Below, one piece after another: positions 25,795-34,447 of a DNA stretch of 64,000 bases. The position numbers and the translations under genes were made by a program. The DNA comes from Paraglaciecola arctica BSs20135. Its GTDB lineage: Bacteria > Pseudomonadota > Gammaproteobacteria > Enterobacterales > Alteromonadaceae. The notes beneath the pieces were generated by a model, which saw nothing but the letters and a program-made list of their open reading frames with translations, made no database searches and was not told the origin of the DNA. Numbering within the stretch: position 1 is the stretch's first letter; each line of letters starts with the position of its first letter. The stretch is taken from positions 62,001-126,000 of the forward strand of contig NZ_BAEO01000006.1 in assembly GCF_000314995.1 (NCBI RefSeq), in the 5' to 3' direction.

Positions 25795-26729
25795 ATACCG
25801 ATGCAATGCCTGATTTGGTTATTCAAGCCAAGCAACTAAGCCGCCACTTCGGCGAATTAAAAGCCATAGATAAATTAGACCTAAATATCGATAAAAATCG
25901 TATTTACGGATTCTTAGGTCCCAATGGTTGTGGAAAAACCACGGCTATTCGTATGCTGACTGGGTTACTAAAGCCGACTTCAGGAGAGATACAAGTCCTC
26001 GGTCTATCATTGCCAAAAGATGCTGAAAAACTACGCTTGAGAATGGGTTACATGACTCAGAAATTTTCTCTTTATAATGACCTAACGGTTAAAGAAAACC
26101 TACAGTTTATAGCTAAAATTTATGGTATTTCAGGTACTGCTCAAAAAAGTCGTATTGATGAGTTGTTATCCATTTATGGTCTTAACCAAAAACAACAACA
26201 ATTAGCAGCTAGTATGAGTGGTGGTCAACGACAACGTCTAGCGTTAGCTGCAGCTACCCTGCATAAGCCTGATTTATTGTTCTTAGATGAACCCACATCA
26301 GCAGTTGATCCCGAAAATCGACGTGAATTCTGGGAACAATTATTCGATCTTTGTGATCAGGGCACCAGTATTCTTGTTTCAACTCACTATATGGATGAAG
26401 CTGAGCGTTGTCATAAATTGGCGATATTAGAAGATGGAGTAAAACGTGCAGATGGCACACCAGAACAGCTGATGAACAATATCGCTGCCCATGTGGTTGA
26501 AATTGAAGCTGAGGGACTACGGCATTTAAAACAACAATTAGTCACCCTGCCTGATATTGTCACTGCCGCACAGTTAGGTGCGCGCTTAAGAGTGTTGATA
26601 AAAAACACTGTGAGTGACCCTATAGGCTTTTTAGAGCATCACACTGATATTGAGTCGAATAAATTCACTATTGTGCGACCTAGCTTGGAAGATGTGTTTA
26701 TCGCTTGCACTGGGAGTAGTCGCCAATGA
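25791..26729 (+). CDS. ABC transporter ATP-binding protein (YbhF/CcmA-like)
   Basis: A 312-residue single-cassette ATPase. Walker A is GPNGCGKTT (about 44-52), the signature MSGGQRQRLALAAA, Walker B LLFLDEPTSAVDP, and the H-loop STHYMDEAERC. The Ala-Val after the D-loop Ser is typical of the DrrA/YbhF multidrug export branch. E. coli YbhF has two cassettes, whereas this has one plus a C-terminal regulatory part. The start is TTG 25791 overlapping the previous stop; ATG 25806 is an alternative. It energises the permease encoded next. Confidence 0.9.
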   Translation: MNTDAMPDLVIQAKQLSRHFGELKAIDKLDLNIDKNRIYGFLGPNGCGKTTAIRMLTGLLKPTSGEIQVLGLSLPKDAEKLRLRMGYMTQKFSLYNDLTVKENLQFIAKIYGISGTAQKSRIDELLSIYGLNQKQQQLAASMSGGQRQRLALAAATLHKPDLLFLDEPTSAVDPENRREFWEQLFDLCDQGTSILVSTHYMDEAERCHKLAILEDGVKRADGTPEQLMNNIAAHVVEIEAEGLRHLKQQLVTLPDIVTAAQLGARLRVLIKNTVSDPIGFLEHHTDIESNKFTIVRPSLEDVFIACTGSSRQ

Positions 26730-27874
26730 TAAAAAGCCTATATCGCATTCAAGCAATCTTTCTCAAAGAATTGACGCAATTAAAGCGAGATAAAATGACC
26801 TTTGCCATGGTCATTATGATCCCCTTAGTGCAATTAATATTATTTGGTTATGCAATCAATACCAATGTACGCCACATACCAGTGGCAGTGGTTGATCTCA
26901 GTCAAAGTGCATTGAGTCGTGTATTAGTACAAACCGTTGCGGCCACACAAGTTGTCACCTTTAGTGAGCAGTTTTATGATATCGAGAGTGCTCATGCGGC
27001 ACTTGAACAAGCAGAAATACGCGCCGTTTTAATTATTCCTCAAGATGTTAGCCAGCGTATCGCTCGCCACGCCAGTGTTGGCTTTGGCTTACCTGCCTCG
27101 AGCGATGAAGAAACCAGTCGCCCCATAGCACAATGGTTAGTAGATGGCTCAGACACCATGATAGCTGGTGCAATTAAAGGGCTGAGAAACATGCCATTGG
27201 CAGAACTACTGAGTAAACCAAGCAATCGCACTATTCCAACTTTTGAAGTCACATTATTATACAATCCAGAACAGCGCACCGCAGTCAATATTGTGCCTGG
27301 TTTGGTGGGTATTATTCTAACCATGACGATGATCATGTTTACATCTGCCGCTATAGTGCGCGAACGTGAGCATGGCAATATGGAGATGTTAATAACCACA
27401 CCTATTCGTCCAATAGAGCTTATGTTAGGCAAAATAATCCCTTATATATTCATCGGATTATTGCAGGTTTCAATCATTTTAGGATTGGGATATATGCTAT
27501 TTAGCGCGCCTATTAATGGCGGTTTATGGGCATTGTTTTGTATTACGTTACTATTTATTGCTGCAAGCTTAACTTTAGGTTTGGTTATTTCAACCATAGC
27601 AACCAATCAACTACAGTCCATGCAAATGACTATATTTGTGCTACTACCGTCGATTTTATTATCAGGTTTTATGTTTCCATATGAAGGCATGCCCCTAATA
27701 GCTCAATATATTGCCGAAGCACTACCCGCCACTCATTTTATGCGCTTAGTTAGAGGAGTTATATTAAGAGATGTAGGTTTTACCGATATGCTGCCAGATG
27801 TGTACTGGCTTAGCCTATTTACTATCGCTGGTCTTGCTATTGCATCTTTACGTTTTAAGAAAAATCTAGATTAA
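26726..27874 (+). CDS. ABC-2 type export permease (YbhS/YbhR-like)
   Basis: A 382-residue ABC-2 permease. It has one N-terminal helix (MVIMIPLVQLILFGYAI), a large periplasmic domain (about 45-175), then five helices with VREREHGNMEMLITTPIRPIELMLGKIIPY, the conserved coupling region. Its start overlaps the ATPase stop (ATGA). E. coli ybhGFSR has two permeases; only one is here, so the exporter would be a homodimer. The substrate is unknown, perhaps drugs or cations as for YbhFSR. Confidence 0.9.
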   Translation: MIKSLYRIQAIFLKELTQLKRDKMTFAMVIMIPLVQLILFGYAINTNVRHIPVAVVDLSQSALSRVLVQTVAATQVVTFSEQFYDIESAHAALEQAEIRAVLIIPQDVSQRIARHASVGFGLPASSDEETSRPIAQWLVDGSDTMIAGAIKGLRNMPLAELLSKPSNRTIPTFEVTLLYNPEQRTAVNIVPGLVGIILTMTMIMFTSAAIVREREHGNMEMLITTPIRPIELMLGKIIPYIFIGLLQVSIILGLGYMLFSAPINGGLWALFCITLLFIAASLTLGLVISTIATNQLQSMQMTIFVLLPSILLSGFMFPYEGMPLIAQYIAEALPATHFMRLVRGVILRDVGFTDMLPDVYWLSLFTIAGLAIASLRFKKNLD

Positions 27875-27919
27875 CAGAGCGTCAGTAACCTTTTTTGTCG
27901 TATTCAGAGCCCAGGGGAT

Positions 27920-28957
27920 TTAATCACTCTTGGCATCTTGTTTTTTTAGACGCTCTTGCTCTTGATTAAGCTGCTCATTTAACACTCCTAATTTTTCTTC
28001 AATAGCCTCACGTTCTTGATGACTCAAAGTTTCTTTTGATTGTTTTAGTTCAGCAGCTAATTGTTCGATGACAGTCTCAACGTTAGTAATTGATGACGCC
28101 ATTTCTGCTTTTTCAAAGGCTAATTTTTCTAACTTATTATCACTAATTTCTGTCTTCATAAGATCTGGCTTTGGAATGATTGGCTGTTCTTTTATGGCCC
28201 TAGTGTTCATAAAATTAGGCGACACAATCTCTATATTATCAGCGTGTAAACGATCAAGTACCGCGTTATATAAATGGGCTCTTACCGACAGTAAATTGGA
28301 GGTATCTTGCAAATGGCCTGCTATGCGATAAGTAACAGAAAAATCGCCCAAGTTTCTTATTTGAACAAAACCATCTGTCAAACCGGCGTCTTCCGATGCA
28401 AGGCATAGTTGTTTGCTTATCTGCTGCCGAGATATGTCGTACCCCAGCGAGATATCGATTGACACAATAGTACCTGAACTCCGCACAACCTTAACTGGGT
28501 AAGTCACCATGTGGATATTCGGGATAGTGACAAGATCACTTTGTTCCGTTTGAACTTCAACATGCAATAAGTTCATTTCTGTAGCTCGGCCAGTGATATT
28601 GTCTACAGTAATGTAATCACCTAGTTTGATATTTTTGATTACTCGTAACATCACTCCTGCCAATATATTGCCAATAAAAGTAGTGGAGGCAAATGCTATC
28701 GCGGCACTCAGTAATATGCCAAATAATGATAGTAATTGTCCCCGCAGCGCATCGCTAAGAGGCAGAACAATAATGATGACCACAACGGTAACGATAGATA
28801 GACTGAGCATCAAGAATTGGAATAAAAATTTACGTTTTTCCCAATATTTACTGAGATAGCGATTCAGTAACGTCAGCAAAATAAAACAAAACAATATAGT
28901 AGCAACTAGCTTAATGGTGCTACTTCCGGCTAAAAGCAGGTCAAATATACTGGCCAT
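27920..28957 (-). CDS. MscS-family mechanosensitive channel
   Basis: A 345-residue membrane protein. Helices lie at about 12-32, 45-65 and 70-110. The pore helix TM3 reads LLSAAIAFASTTFIGNILAGVMLRV, then the beta domain with VDNITGRATEMNLLHVEVQTEQSDLVTIPNIHMVT, the MscS signature. The C-terminal 70 residues form a charged coiled coil (KLEKLAFEKAEMASSITNVETVIEQL, QLNQEQERLKKQ) not found in E. coli MscS. It releases solutes upon hypo-osmotic shock. It is monocistronic and convergent with the ABC exporter. Confidence 0.88.
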   Translation of the reverse strand: MASIFDLLLAGSSTIKLVATILFCFILLTLLNRYLSKYWEKRKFLFQFLMLSLSIVTVVVIIIVLPLSDALRGQLLSLFGILLSAAIAFASTTFIGNILAGVMLRVIKNIKLGDYITVDNITGRATEMNLLHVEVQTEQSDLVTIPNIHMVTYPVKVVRSSGTIVSIDISLGYDISRQQISKQLCLASEDAGLTDGFVQIRNLGDFSVTYRIAGHLQDTSNLLSVRAHLYNAVLDRLHADNIEIVSPNFMNTRAIKEQPIIPKPDLMKTEISDNKLEKLAFEKAEMASSITNVETVIEQLAAELKQSKETLSHQEREAIEEKLGVLNEQLNQEQERLKKQDAKSD

Positions 28958-29146
28958 TTTTTCTGGATCCCTTATATGATAAATACTGAACTAAGCTCTA
29001 ATTATTGATGATTATACGCTTGATTAAAGATGTAGAACTATCCCTGTTTTAATTAGGCTGTTGTGTTCCAATTTCCTTTAGATGTCATCCCAGTCAATCG
29101 GACCATGAAATAACACCAGGCGGTAAGTTAGTCAGAATGACTTTGG

Positions 29147-29170
29147 CTATGACTATGACTATGACTATGA
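29147..29170. repeat. Hexanucleotide tandem repeat (CTATGA)x4
   Basis: Four exact CTATGA copies lie in the intergenic stretch between the MscS and symporter genes, outside any gene. It is a short microsatellite that may vary between isolates. Confidence 0.8.
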
Positions 29171-29235
29171 ATTGTGTAATTTGAAATAGGCAGAACTTGT
29201 CACATGATGAATTTAAATTGATAACCGAACTGAGG

Positions 29236-30591
29236 TTATTCAATGTTTTTTTCTAGTTTCAGAATTGGGTTGTCAGCTATACTTGGATTGCCAGTAAAAT
29301 ACTGAACCGTTGTACATGCCACAACATCACCTAATACATTCACAGACGTTCGACACATATCCAAAATTCGGTCCACTCCTAGAATGAGTGCGATGCCCGC
29401 AGCTGGTATACCAACGCCTTCAAGTACCATGCTCAATATAATGATGCCAGCACCAGGGGTGGCCGGAGATCCTATCGAAGCGGCGACTGACATGGTAACT
29501 ATAAATAGGTAGCTGGATAGACTCAAATCAACATTAAAAACCTGTGCCAAAAATACGGTCGCAACACCTTGATACATAGCAGTACCTGTCATGTTGATAG
29601 TGGCACCTAGTGGTACCAGAAATCTCGCTATCTCTGGGTTTACGTCTAGTTTGTCTTCAACTAGCTGTAATGTAATTGGCATAACAGCCGCAGAACTACT
29701 TGTGGAAAAAGCCAGTAATAGTAACTCTCTCATGTTACTAAAAAATTGCCTAAACGATTGTGTCAGTGTGACTTTGGCAACCATAAAGTACAGAGCAGCA
29801 ACAATCAGTAGGCCAAGGAGCACAGTTGCCACATAAACAGCCATTCCCGTGAGCACCTCCACCCCAAGATTTGCCACCAAACGTGTAATAAGTCCAAAAA
29901 CAGCTACGGGTGCTAATAACATTGCCCAAGACACAATACGTAAACTAACGTCCTGTAATGCACCCATTAAATCAAATAAGGGTTTCGATTGCTGTGCCGG
30001 AATGGACAACATTGCAGCTCCCAGTACTGCTGCAAACAAAATGATCTGCAACATTTCTCCGGAAGCCATTGAAGCCAATGGATTTTTGGGAATAAGGTCT
30101 GAAACTTTGTTAGGTAATTCCGATATGGCTGGAAAGCCCTGTACAGCGTTACCGCTTACAGAAACTGTGGACACATCCACTAATGCACTGGCATCAACAA
30201 ATTGCCCAGGCTGAATACTGAGAGCTAATGTGATCCCGACCACTGCTGCTATTGCGGTTGATAACACAATAAATATCAGAGCAATCAAGCCATTTTTCTT
30301 AATCGCTGCCGGATTATTGTTCGCAGCTAACCCTCTGACGATTGAGGCAACAACTAATGGCACAACAATCATTTGAATAATGGCTAAAAAAACTTGTCCA
30401 GGCAGTGCTAGCCATGCCGTTATTGGTTTAACCAATTCAGTATTAACCAATCCTAAATCTGGTCCTAACAATATTCCTAAGATTACACCTAACAGCAGTG
30501 CAATTAACACTTTCAACCAAAGCCTTCCGCTGATGAGGTGATCGAACTGATCTGCAAGATTTTTAAAGGGACTGCCAATAAAGGTTTTCAA
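29236..30591 (-). CDS. Dicarboxylate/amino acid:cation symporter (DAACS, GltP-like)
   Basis: About 451 residues from the preferred start. The membrane core carries DAACS hallmarks: the serine-rich reentrant hairpin LLLAFSTSSSAAVMPITLQLVE, helix 7 with GATINMTGTAMYQG (NMDGT in most family members), and hairpin 2 SIGSPATPGAGIIILSMVL. It takes up glutamate, aspartate or C4-dicarboxylates with H+ or Na+. The frame is open to 30666, but that extension is very basic and unlike the family, so TTG 30591 after GGCGGT is preferred; this is not certain. A FixK-like box lies upstream in the region shared with ndh. Confidence 0.88.
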   Translation of the reverse strand: MKTFIGSPFKNLADQFDHLISGRLWLKVLIALLLGVILGILLGPDLGLVNTELVKPITAWLALPGQVFLAIIQMIVVPLVVASIVRGLAANNNPAAIKKNGLIALIFIVLSTAIAAVVGITLALSIQPGQFVDASALVDVSTVSVSGNAVQGFPAISELPNKVSDLIPKNPLASMASGEMLQIILFAAVLGAAMLSIPAQQSKPLFDLMGALQDVSLRIVSWAMLLAPVAVFGLITRLVANLGVEVLTGMAVYVATVLLGLLIVAALYFMVAKVTLTQSFRQFFSNMRELLLLAFSTSSSAAVMPITLQLVEDKLDVNPEIARFLVPLGATINMTGTAMYQGVATVFLAQVFNVDLSLSSYLFIVTMSVAASIGSPATPGAGIIILSMVLEGVGIPAAGIALILGVDRILDMCRTSVNVLGDVVACTTVQYFTGNPSIADNPILKLEKNIE

Positions 30592-30704
30592 TTGATACCG
30601 CCAACAAAGTGAAAATTTGAATCGCCTGTTTTTGTTCCTTCTAAAGGAAAATATGAGGTAACTCAAAATAATATAAAATCATAACTATTAATCAGCCTGC
30701 TATC

Positions 30705-30718
30705 TTGATGTAAATCAA
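30705..30718. promoter_or_regulatory. FNR/FixK box between symporter and ndh
   Basis: TTGATGTAAATCAA is a perfect TTGAT-N4-ATCAA palindrome. It is centred about 120 bases before the symporter start and 230 bases before ndh. Either gene could be the target, possibly repression of ndh as in E. coli by FNR. Confidence 0.75.
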
Positions 30719-30941
30719 ACCTAATGAGAGCTATTTCATATTCCTAAGGATTTAGGAATAAACCCAATTGGTATAAACCCATATATAAGTATCTAGACAG
30801 CTACGCAGGATTTGTGCATGATCTTTATATCGCGTTCTTGATTTGCAGTTACCGTGTTTTTACTCGTTATACATTTACCTATCCTTTCATCAATATTGCC
30901 TTCAGACGCCTCCAATTTTTATTTAACCTTTAGGAAATACC

Positions 30942-32234
30942 ATGCAGAAAATCGTTATTGTAGGCGGAGGCGCGGGTGGCTTAGAACTCGTTAGTCGATT
31001 AAGTCGAACATTAGGCAAAAAAGGCTTGGCACAAATCATACTCGTTGACCGGCAGCCGACCCATGTTTGGAAACCGTTGCTCCATGAAGTTGCGGCTGGG
31101 GTAATTGATAAAAACTCTGATGGTGTGGATTATCGTATTCATGCTGCTCGGCACAATTATCAATTTCAACTTGGTACTATGAGTGATATCGATTCGATAA
31201 GTAAGCGAATAAAACTTGATCCTATTAAGGATGAGCAAGGCGATATTTTAATCCCAAGTAGAGAGATTGACTATGATTTTTTAGTGTTAGCTATTGGTAG
31301 TGTCAGTAATGACTTTGGCACTCCAGGTGTAAGTGAAAATTCCTATTTTCTAGACTCACTGGCGCAAGCTGAACGTTTTCACAAAGCTTTGTTAAATCAA
31401 TTATTAAGGATCAATCAACATTCTGACCTTTCCAGTACTTTAAAAGTTGCGATTGTTGGAGCGGGCGCCACAGGCACAGAATTAGCGGCGCAGTTACACC
31501 ATGTCGCAAATTTAGCCCGTTCTTATGGCATGCCAAAAATGTCATCTAAACGCCTGGTTATATCTATTATTGAAGCTGGTGACCGGATATTACCGGCCTT
31601 GCCTGAAAGGATTGCGATCTCGGCTAAGAACGCATTAACTAAACTGGGTATTAAAGTATTGGAAAGAACCCGAATAACTAAGGCCCAAAAAGAAGGTTTT
31701 GTTACCAACGAGGAGGTACTAATTGAAGCTGACTTGTTAGTTTGGGCGGCAGGTATTAAAGCCCCCGATTTCATTCAAAATCTCAACTTATTTGAAACTA
31801 ATAAAGCCCAGCAAATTTTAGTCAATATACATTTACAAAGTACCATTAACGAACAAATCTTTGTGATTGGTGATTGTTGTGGGTTTAAACAAGAAGATGG
31901 TTCCTGGGTGCCTCCTCGTGCTCAATCTGCGCATCAAATGGCCAGCGTTGTCGCTACCAATTTGACAAATATATTTAAGTCTAAGCCACTGATAAATTAT
32001 CGTTACACCGACTATGGGTCTTTGGTGCATTTAAGTAAGTACAGCACGGTTGGTAGCCTAATGGGTAGCTTAAGTAATAGCAGCATGTTTATTGAAGGTC
32101 GTATTGCAAGGTTGGTATATATTTCCTTATACAATATGCACCAATTCGCTGTGCACGGCTGGCGTAAGGGGCTACTAGTATTACTGAGTAGAAAATTGAG
32201 TAATATAGTCGGGCCTAAGTTAAAGCTTCATTAA
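30942..32234 (+). CDS. ndh: Type II NADH:quinone dehydrogenase
   Basis: A 430-residue single-subunit flavoprotein. FAD motif VIVGGGAGGLELVSRLSR is at residues 4-21, and the NAD motif VAIVGAGATGTELAAQL at about 167-183. The C-terminal FAD motif with FVIGDCC and PPRAQSAHQMA is present, followed by a C-terminal amphipathic region for membrane binding. It passes electrons from NADH to quinone without pumping protons. AGGA lies 7 bases before the ATG. A strong terminator follows. A FixK-type box upstream suggests oxygen-dependent control. Confidence 0.93.
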   Translation: MQKIVIVGGGAGGLELVSRLSRTLGKKGLAQIILVDRQPTHVWKPLLHEVAAGVIDKNSDGVDYRIHAARHNYQFQLGTMSDIDSISKRIKLDPIKDEQGDILIPSREIDYDFLVLAIGSVSNDFGTPGVSENSYFLDSLAQAERFHKALLNQLLRINQHSDLSSTLKVAIVGAGATGTELAAQLHHVANLARSYGMPKMSSKRLVISIIEAGDRILPALPERIAISAKNALTKLGIKVLERTRITKAQKEGFVTNEEVLIEADLLVWAAGIKAPDFIQNLNLFETNKAQQILVNIHLQSTINEQIFVIGDCCGFKQEDGSWVPPRAQSAHQMASVVATNLTNIFKSKPLINYRYTDYGSLVHLSKYSTVGSLMGSLSNSSMFIEGRIARLVYISLYNMHQFAVHGWRKGLLVLLSRKLSNIVGPKLKLH

Positions 32235-32248
32235 ACAAACAGTTATAA

Positions 32249-32288
32249 AGGGATAAATTGGCTTAGGCCAATTTATCCCTATTTTTTT
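32249..32288 (+). terminator. Rho-independent terminator of ndh
   Basis: A perfect 14-bp stem (AGGGATAAATTGGC at 32249-32262 with GCCAATTTATCCCT at 32267-32280), TTAG loop, then a T-run at 32282-32288. Confidence 0.95.
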
Positions 32289-32325
32289 GCTACTTTGACA
32301 CTAACCTACTATGATTCTGCTGAAT

Positions 32326-33045
32326 TCAACGTCCTAAAATCACATCTACCAGACCAAATAGTCCGTATAAAATAGGCTGATGTATCAAATAAATAAGCAA
32401 CGAATGCTGACCTAAAAAAACTAACTTGTTAGAGATAACCCTAGGTTTAAACTTAATATTAAAAATCTCATTGTGCATTACAAACACACCTATTAATACC
32501 ACGCCTATCCAAGGGAACAAGCTAACTAAATCGACTGTTTGCGAGGGTATACCTAAATGTAAAACACTCCAGTCCCAAATAAAGTCGAAGTTTAAGATAC
32601 CTAACCAATAACCCAATATGCACCCAGAGCCAACAATTAAGGCAATATTTGGAATGCGAACAAATAACACTGAAATAGGTAATGCCACTGTAATAAAATG
32701 TATGATCCCAAAGTACACCCAGGTATTAGGATCCATAAAAAGGCTGCCGATAGTGATTAACAGTGAAACGCAGAAGAGTTTGCCCACAGTCTTAGCCAGT
32801 TTCTTTTGGTTGATGGATTTTTGATAGGCTAAATAGCTGCTCATACCCACAGCCAATAAAAAGCCACTAACGATAATGGTTCTAAAGATTCTCCATTCGA
32901 TATCTTCACCGGTATTAAAAAATGCCCAGCCAAACATAGTTAAGTCGTAGCTAAAATGGAAGATTATCATCAGTACAATGGCTATACCTCTGAGTAAATC
33001 AATTTCATAATTTCTACTAACGTTATTATTTGAAATCTTGCCCAT
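32326..33045 (-). CDS. DUF1624 (heparan-alpha-glucosaminide N-acetyltransferase-like) membrane protein
   Basis: About 239 residues with seven predicted helices. The first begins YEIDLLRGIAIVLMIIFHFSYDL, the DUF1624/HGSNAT signature with the acidic DLLRG and a conserved His. The family transfers acyl groups to sugars across membranes in eukaryotes; the bacterial role is unknown. ATG 33045 lies just after the upstream gene's stop and is preferred; ATG 33075 would overlap by about 29 bases. Tightly linked to the small basic protein gene upstream. Confidence 0.8.
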   Translation of the reverse strand: MGKISNNNVSRNYEIDLLRGIAIVLMIIFHFSYDLTMFGWAFFNTGEDIEWRIFRTIIVSGFLLAVGMSSYLAYQKSINQKKLAKTVGKLFCVSLLITIGSLFMDPNTWVYFGIIHFITVALPISVLFVRIPNIALIVGSGCILGYWLGILNFDFIWDWSVLHLGIPSQTVDLVSLFPWIGVVLIGVFVMHNEIFNIKFKPRVISNKLVFLGQHSLLIYLIHQPILYGLFGLVDVILGR

Positions 33046-33046
33046 A

Positions 33047-33298
33047 TTACTTATCGTGATCCTTAAGCCATTCATTTAAAAGCTTAATTTGCCCACATTT
33101 ATAAGCTGCGTAGGTTATGCGTAACGCATTTGATAACATTTCACTGTCTGTCCATTTAGTTTTTTCTGACAACTCTTTATAACAGTCCATCGCTTGAGGT
33201 GTGACATAACCCCTCACCTGCTTTTTGCCTGTCTCTTTTTGTCTATCCCTGAATCGTTTTTGTTTCTCAGCGTTAGCACTGCGTTTAATTATGCTCAT
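33047..33298 (-). CDS. Small basic protein, possible ribbon-helix-helix regulator
   Basis: An 83-residue protein. The N-terminus is strongly basic (IIKRSANAEKQKRFRDRQKETGKK), followed by a short strand QVRGYVTP and helices (QAMDCYKELSEK, DSEMLSNALRITYAAYKCG). This order of basic arm, strand and two helices resembles ribbon-helix-helix DNA-binding proteins, but I do not recognise a named family. ATG 33298 is preferred over TTG 33307. It lies directly ahead of the DUF1624 gene and divergent from fabA. Confidence 0.65.
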   Translation of the reverse strand: MSIIKRSANAEKQKRFRDRQKETGKKQVRGYVTPQAMDCYKELSEKTKWTDSEMLSNALRITYAAYKCGQIKLLNEWLKDHDK

Positions 33299-33425
33299 AT
33301 TCTTCAAATAATCATTTGTTTGGGGTTAAATTGCTCAAAAGGTGAAATATATCACTGTTCAGAGTTGTTTAGCGTACAACTGTTCGCTAAATTACCCACC
33401 TCAGTTTATTTAGGCAGTATATAGA

Positions 33426-33944
33426 ATGACAGAACAACAAAATAGTTTCACAAAAGAAGAACTTTTATCCTGTAGCACAGGAGAGTTATTTGGCCCAGGA
33501 AATAGCCAACTTCCAGCGCCAAATATGTTAATGATGGATCGTATTGTAGAAATTTACGAAACCGGTGGTGCCCATGATAAAGGTTACATAATAGCAGAAC
33601 TCGATATTACACCCGATCTCTGGTTTTTTGCATGTCATTTTCCTGGTGACCCCGTTATGCCTGGCTGCCTAGGTTTAGATGCAATGTGGCAACTAGTAGG
33701 ATTTTTCTTAGGTTGGTCTGGTGGACCGGGCAAAGGTAGAGCATTAGGAGTGGGCGAAGTTAAATTTACTGGTCAAGTGTTGCCAACAGCTAAAAAAGTA
33801 ACCTATCGCATTGATTTGAAACGCGTAATCAAACGTAAACTCTTTATGGGTTTAGGTGATGGTTCTGTTGCAGTAGACGGTAGAGTGATTTATCAAGCCA
33901 AAGATCTAAAAGTAGGTTTATTTCAAGATACCAGCAAGTTTTAG
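33426..33944 (+). CDS. fabA: 3-hydroxydecanoyl-ACP dehydratase/isomerase
   Basis: A 172-residue hot-dog enzyme, same length as E. coli FabA. The active site lies in [22 protein letters not shown], with His71 and Asp85. The enzyme dehydrates 3-hydroxydecanoyl-ACP and isomerises trans-2 to cis-3-decenoyl-ACP, opening unsaturated fatty acid synthesis. It is convergent with rmf, the neighbour also in enterobacteria, and shares a bidirectional terminator with it. Confidence 0.97.
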   Translation: MTEQQNSFTKEELLSCSTGELFGPGNSQLPAPNMLMMDRIVEIYETGGAHDKGYIIAELDITPDLWFFACHFPGDPVMPGCLGLDAMWQLVGFFLGWSGGPGKGRALGVGEVKFTGQVLPTAKKVTYRIDLKRVIKRKLFMGLGDGSVAVDGRVIYQAKDLKVGLFQDTSKF

Positions 33945-33969
33945 TTGGAATTGAGATTTAAAAAAATTA

Positions 33970-33990
33970 AAGCCCCAAACTGGGGCTTAT
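33970..33990. terminator. Bidirectional terminator between fabA and rmf
   Basis: AAGCCCCA (33970-33977) pairs with TGGGGCTT (33981-33988) with a 3-base loop. A-rich sequence on the left and T-rich on the right allow function on both strands. Confidence 0.85.
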
Positions 33991-33993
33991 TTA

Positions 33994-34170
33994 TTATCGA
34001 CTAACTAGTCCTATACCTCTATCGCCGATGGCCTCTCGCCACCCTCCTAACCATTCAGATCGTGTATTCGTAGTATGAAATGGGCAATTCTCTTTTGAAC
34101 GTCCGGTAATGCCTGCTTGGTAACCTTTAGAATGCGCCCTTGACAGCTTATCTCGTTTTTGTCTTTTCAT
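33994..34170 (-). CDS. rmf: Ribosome modulation factor
   Basis: A 58-residue basic protein, translated by hand. It begins MKRQKRDKLSRAHSKGYQAG and continues with SKENCPF and RSEWLGGWREA, the Rmf signature; E. coli Rmf is 55 residues. Rmf dimerises 70S ribosomes into inactive 100S particles in stationary phase or starvation. GAGG lies 7 bases before ATG 34170. It faces fabA tail to tail, the usual gammaproteobacterial arrangement. Confidence 0.95.
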   Translation of the reverse strand: MKRQKRDKLSRAHSKGYQAGITGRSKENCPFHTTNTRSEWLGGWREAIGDRGIGLVSR

Positions 34171-34403
34171 TGAGTTTCCTCTTTGGAATGATTAATTACC
34201 TGTGGATCTTAATAGCCACGTAGTAGAGATAGTGGATGCGGGCATTTGGTTCAATAGTAAATAACACTTATATTATTTGACATTATTTAACTCTTTGAAT
34301 AATTGTGTTTTTTTGTCCATAAACCAATTTTGTATATAAACCAGCCGTTTTAAGCCTATTTGTAATAAAAGAAAAATTGCTGGAAATACATAGCTATTTA
34401 TAC

Positions 34404-34426
34404 AAAAAACCCGCCTATAGGCGGGT
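34404..34426 (-). terminator. Rho-independent terminator of the DUF3466 gene
   Basis: CCCGCC (34410-34415), TATA loop, GGCGGG (34420-34425). On the minus strand it is followed by GTTTTTTG. It lies 22 bases after the gene's stop. Confidence 0.88.
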
Positions 34427-34447
34427 AAAAATAAAACTGTAGTCAGT

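Noticed and set aside
29147-29170. Tandem repeats as part of a CRISPR array
   Set aside because: Six-base units without spacers, and no cas genes.
30592-30666. Longer N-terminus of the dicarboxylate symporter
   Set aside because: The added 25 residues are strongly basic and unlike the family; the extension also nearly reaches the FNR/FixK box.
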